This document shows positions 58,890 to 64,000 of a DNA stretch of 64,000 bases, one piece after another. Made by a program: the position numbers and the translations under genes. The stretch's first letter is position 1. Every line of letters starts with the position of its first letter. The notes beneath the pieces were generated by a model. That model ran no database searches, was not told the origin of the DNA, and saw nothing but the letters and a program-made list of their open reading frames with translations. Origin of the DNA: Acanthacorydalis orientalis (Eukaryota > Arthropoda > Insecta > Megaloptera > Corydalidae); NCBI GenBank assembly GCA_034766995.1, contig CM068313.1, positions 40,657,496 through 40,721,495 of the forward strand. Reading direction: 5' to 3'.

Positions 58890-59846
58890 GCGGTTTGAAG
58901 AGTAACTTGGTTTGTGTACTCACAGAGAGAAGGGGACAACTGTATATATTTTCATATAAGTCCATCGGAATTCGAATTAGTGTAAAATCGGAATTCGAGA
59001 TGTAATTTAGTTCTTTTTTTGGAAGGGGAAACAGCGAAAGAAAGCCATAAGATGATATTTCCTACGTTGGCTCAATCTCGACCTTCTTAAAAAATCGTTC
59101 GAGTTTAGGTCATAGAATTTAAATGTGGCAGAACGAGCATCGAAGGTGCACAACGCTCAGGAGTCCCGATAATAGCTATCATGTCAAAAACCATCGATAA
59201 AATACACGATATGGTTTTGTCCGACCGGTGAGTGAGATACCAGAGATCATAGACATCTTAACTGAGTGAACGAATTTCATTTTGTATAATCGAAGGGAAA
59301 GACTGTTCACTTGGCTGGAAAGGTGACGATCGTCAGTTTACTGTGACGCGGAAGGGATTGATCGATTATTTTCAGAAGAAAAAAAAATACTGACCAATAC
59401 TACACAGCACTTTTGGAGCAGTTGAAGGCAGTGATAGCAGAAAAAACGTTCCGGATTGGCCAAAAAAAGTGTTGTTTCACCATAAAAATTCACCAGCTCA
59501 TCAAAGCGTTGTCGTTCAATACGTATTGGCACATTGCAGTTTGAAATCCTTCAACATCCATCGTATTCACCTAATTTGGCTACTTCAGACTTTCATCTCT
59601 TCTCTAAATTTCAGAATTTTCCTGAATGGAAAACTATTTAAATCGAATGAAGAGACGTACAGGTCGCAAAAACTTATTTTAAGGACTTCAAAGAAACCTA
59701 CTTGCCGGGGGAATCGTGAAGTTGGAGAAACGTTGAGGCAAGTGCGCCGAGCTTCGAGGGAATTATGTCGAAAAATGAAGGACATTTTGAAACTGAAGAT
59801 CTTGTCTCTAATATCGAACCAAATTACTCTTTAAATCATCCTCGTG
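58887..59846 (+). mobile_element. mariner element with dead transposase, flanked by TA repeats
   Basis: Terminal repeats: left GGCGGTTTGAAGAGTAACTT, right reverse-complemented GGATGATTTAAAGAGTAATT. The plus strand encodes broken transposase pieces: WPKKVLFHHKNSPAHQSVVV, where the second catalytic Asp (normally H.DN.PAH) is Lys, then in a shifted frame YSPNLATSDFHLFSKF with the third catalytic Asp. About 960 bp, shorter than a full mariner. Inactive. Confidence 0.8.
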
Positions 59847-60209
59847 TATATATATATATAAAGAATTAAAATGAAAATTTATAATAAATTATTGATAAAT
59901 ATTTATTTTTGAGGTAAAAATATATTTATGTTTCACAAGTAAATGTACTACATTTAGGTTAACTTGATAATTAGAACTGTAACGTTCTTTGGTCACGCAA
60001 GGTATCAATTTTCTTATTCTTTGAGTAATGTTGAAATGGTGAGTGCAATATTTAATGTATAATATTTATTACGAAATTGTCTAATTTTTTAAGTCCTCGT
60101 ACGCTTTTATAAAATGTTATTAATTGTATGTCAGTTGTTATACATAGGATGCTTATGAAGTTTGTAGCACGCTAACATAAATTAAGCCATATAAAAGAGG
60201 TTAAATTGA

Positions 60210-60259
<50 letters not shown>

Positions 60260-61591
60260 TATATAATTTTATAAAAATGTGATTATATGAATTCTGTATT
60301 TATTTTTTATTCATTTCTTTAATAACTTTGCAAGTGTGCTGAAGATATGTTTACAGAGTGATAAATCTGTAAAAATTTGAACGAATTTAATAACATAACA
60401 ATTTTTTAAGTATATTTCACATAAAATGACCTTATTTAAGGATAGTAGGACAACTGTAACATTTTGTAAACTAATTGTTTTAACGTGTATGATAATCCAT
60501 GTTCTGTGCGACCATAAGGTGTGACCACAAGTTTTTTTTTAAAAAAACTGTGGAAATATGAAGATGAGATACATCTATCAAAGACGACGTAATTGAAGGC
60601 TATTACAAAAATAATGATGCTCTTATTTTTTATTAAATGCAGTATTATTGACCAAATAACAATAAATACTTAGAAAACAGTCAGCGTGACAGGGTATTGT
60701 GAAATATTCAAATTCTTAAAACTGAAATATATTCGTCCATGTTTACAAATGAGAGCCAGTTTTATCAATCGTGATAACATATAATATTATATTTTTTTAA
60801 AAAAAAACCAGAAAATCTAGTTTGAAATGATTTTAAACTTATCATAAAGGCCAACTGTGTTGTTAACTGTGTCTTTGGTTTATTTTTATACATTAAATAT
60901 CATATATATCAAAATTTATTAGCTGAAAGAAAGTAGCTTTGTCAATCAAGATATTGTGCATGATGCTATACGTGCTGCAGTATTCGTAGAAAAGTTACAT
61001 TTTGATTTGTATTACATTTGTAACTAAGTTTGAAACCCTGTTTAATTTTTTGATTTCAGGTGATCGGTTTCAGCTAGACAAGTCACAACCGAACTTCTCA
61101 AAAAATGTCATCTTTTGTTGGCAGACATATACCTTTTGTTTTACAATATTTTTGAATGTTTTTTTTTTCGACAAAATATTCTTAATAAATGTACCTTTCA
61201 TTTAAAAAAAAATCGTTTCATTATCATCTATATCTTCAAAGAAAACACATTTTGAATTTAAAACTTTTTGTCATACCTCTATGAAGGTGCAGCCCCTTAA
61301 TTTTAAGACAGAAATTAATATAAAAATAGTGATCTGTAGATTAATCATTTATTGACGTATGTATTAAAAAGATTAGTGCTAAATTCATATGATATAAATG
61401 ATAAAGTTTGGTAAATATAATACTTAAATTAAAATATGTATCACTTTCTTCTCAATTAAATGTTTTTTTATTTTTCACAATCATTTAAACAAGTATGTCG
61501 TTAATGTTTATTTTTTATAAGGTGATGATTTAATTACATATTTTTTGATTTTAGTAACAAAAAATGACTATATTTATTTATAAACATATAC

Positions 61592-61636
<45 letters not shown>

Positions 61637-62076
61637 TAAACATACTGTTACGATACGTATACAAATATATTAACAAAAAAACAGATTTTTTTATTCCTAC
61701 CAAAATTAAATAATAGTTAATATGCTTTATCATGCTAATATTATGTATAGTTTATTATACAAGTAGAACGATATATTAAACAAATCTGCAAAATACATGA
61801 TATATGATAATTGACAATCTCTTCTAAGTGTACATATATATACCTTTGACACTGTTGTAGCATGTATCCAATTTTTCTGGAAAATTACACTATAAACTAA
61901 ACATTTTAAGTTCCTTATTGTTAACATACAAGTAAACGATGAACATTTCAATATAGAACTGTTTTTACTTTAATGTATATAATAATTCACTAAACACATA
62001 ACGTGGTTTGAAATTATTGCATTACATTGTTACACTAGAAACTATTTTGTTTAAGATATACATGTACATACATATG

Positions 62077-62140
<64 letters not shown>

Positions 62141-62149
62141 CACAAACGA
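59847..62149. other. AT-rich spacer
   Basis: (TA)n at about 60213-60265, 61598-61633 and 62080-62132. No supported gene. Confidence 0.55.
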
Positions 62150-62340
62150 ATATATTACGCATAACGGGAACAAGCACCGGGAAGTTGAAAACTATACTGA
62201 AACTGGCAGTATTCGGGTACATTATCGTTGTTTTCCCCTCAACGCAACAACGTCTAGCCGCCAGACATTTTCGAAAGTACCTTCTCTCGTAATAATCATG
62301 GTTGTGATGTTGCTATAGCAACGCGATGCAAATGAAAATA
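62150..62340. promoter_or_regulatory. GC-richer island with X-box (RFX) palindrome and octamer
   Basis: After a TA microsatellite the composition becomes balanced (AACGGGAACAAGCACCGGGA, TCTAGCCGCCAGACATTTT). At 62309-62322 lies GTTGCTATAGCAAC, a perfect palindrome matching the RFX X-box (GTTGC-N2-GCAAC type), and at 62326-62333 ATGCAAAT, the exact POU octamer. This looks like a promoter or enhancer; the controlled gene is unknown. A 60-codon plus-strand frame overlaps it but has no domain. Confidence 0.4.
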
Positions 62341-62430
62341 GTTTTATCTATGCTTTTTCGCAACATGTATGCAAGTCTTTATATAAGAGTGTATGTAATG
62401 TACACACTTATACGCGTTTTGACATATTAT

Positions 62431-64000
<1,570 letters not shown>

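Noticed and set aside
7605..59110. Shared 16-mer AAATCGTTCGAGTTTA near 7609 and 59092
   Set aside because: No similarity extends beyond the word; it may be mariner debris but is not supportable.
61002..61205. 67-codon plus-strand frame beginning MICITFVTKFETLFNF
   Set aside because: AT-rich, no domain, no paired splice sites; typical chance frame.

Overview
The window is nuclear DNA of an animal, almost certainly an insect. The reasons are spliced genes with GT-AG introns, an insect-like Tom40 and an insect-like Fe65 (APBB) gene, several mariner/Tc1 remnants, and very AT-rich spacers full of (TA)n. A hymenopteran is my best guess, from composition and transposon flavour only. No rRNA operon, tRNA gene, CRISPR array or prokaryotic operon is visible.

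Layout. 1-8.5 kb: a minus-strand gene whose first coding exon (8196-8273) encodes a signal peptide behind a TATA promoter; a matching second exon lies at 1488-1542 and the gene runs off the left edge. Its 6.65-kb intron holds a hAT-type MITE, a mariner-like remnant, a tandem duplication and a ~930-bp foldback element. 10.3-11.5 kb: a dead mariner. 13.88-15.28 kb: a complete five-exon Tom40 gene (+). 16.6-17.7 kb: a dead Tc1-like element. 19.6-38.7 kb: a ~19-kb satellite complex. It contains a ~155-bp satellite (A, ~15.6 copies), a 41-bp satellite interleaved with a T-free 16-bp minisatellite that occurs first in one orientation and then in the other, a 5S-rRNA-derived SINE-like element, and a second, different 155-bp satellite (B, ~46 copies). 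39.5-41 kb: mariner and Tc-type fragments. 44.4-51.1 kb: Fe65 (-), with a WW domain and two PTB domains. 51-64 kb: AT-rich spacer or upstream intron with three more mariner-type remnants, many long (TA)n tracts and two possible promoter islands.

Tom40 and Fe65 converge tail to tail, with the satellite complex between their 3' ends. Tom40 and the secreted-protein gene diverge head to head. The genes have no evident shared pathway: one is the mitochondrial import pore, one an adaptor for APP-like receptors, one a secreted or membrane protein of unknown identity.

Most notable: the Fe65 intron at 45586-46295 contains a perfect 6-nt microexon (45975-45980) with consensus splice sites. Its inclusion turns GR-DFAYVA into GR-ER-DFAYVA, the same insertion at the same place as the neuron-specific microexon of vertebrate APBB1. 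Also notable are the 5S-derived SINE-like element, the inverted compound satellite with a perfect 22-bp-stem hairpin at one orientation switch, and the loss of the second signature tryptophan in the Fe65 WW domain.
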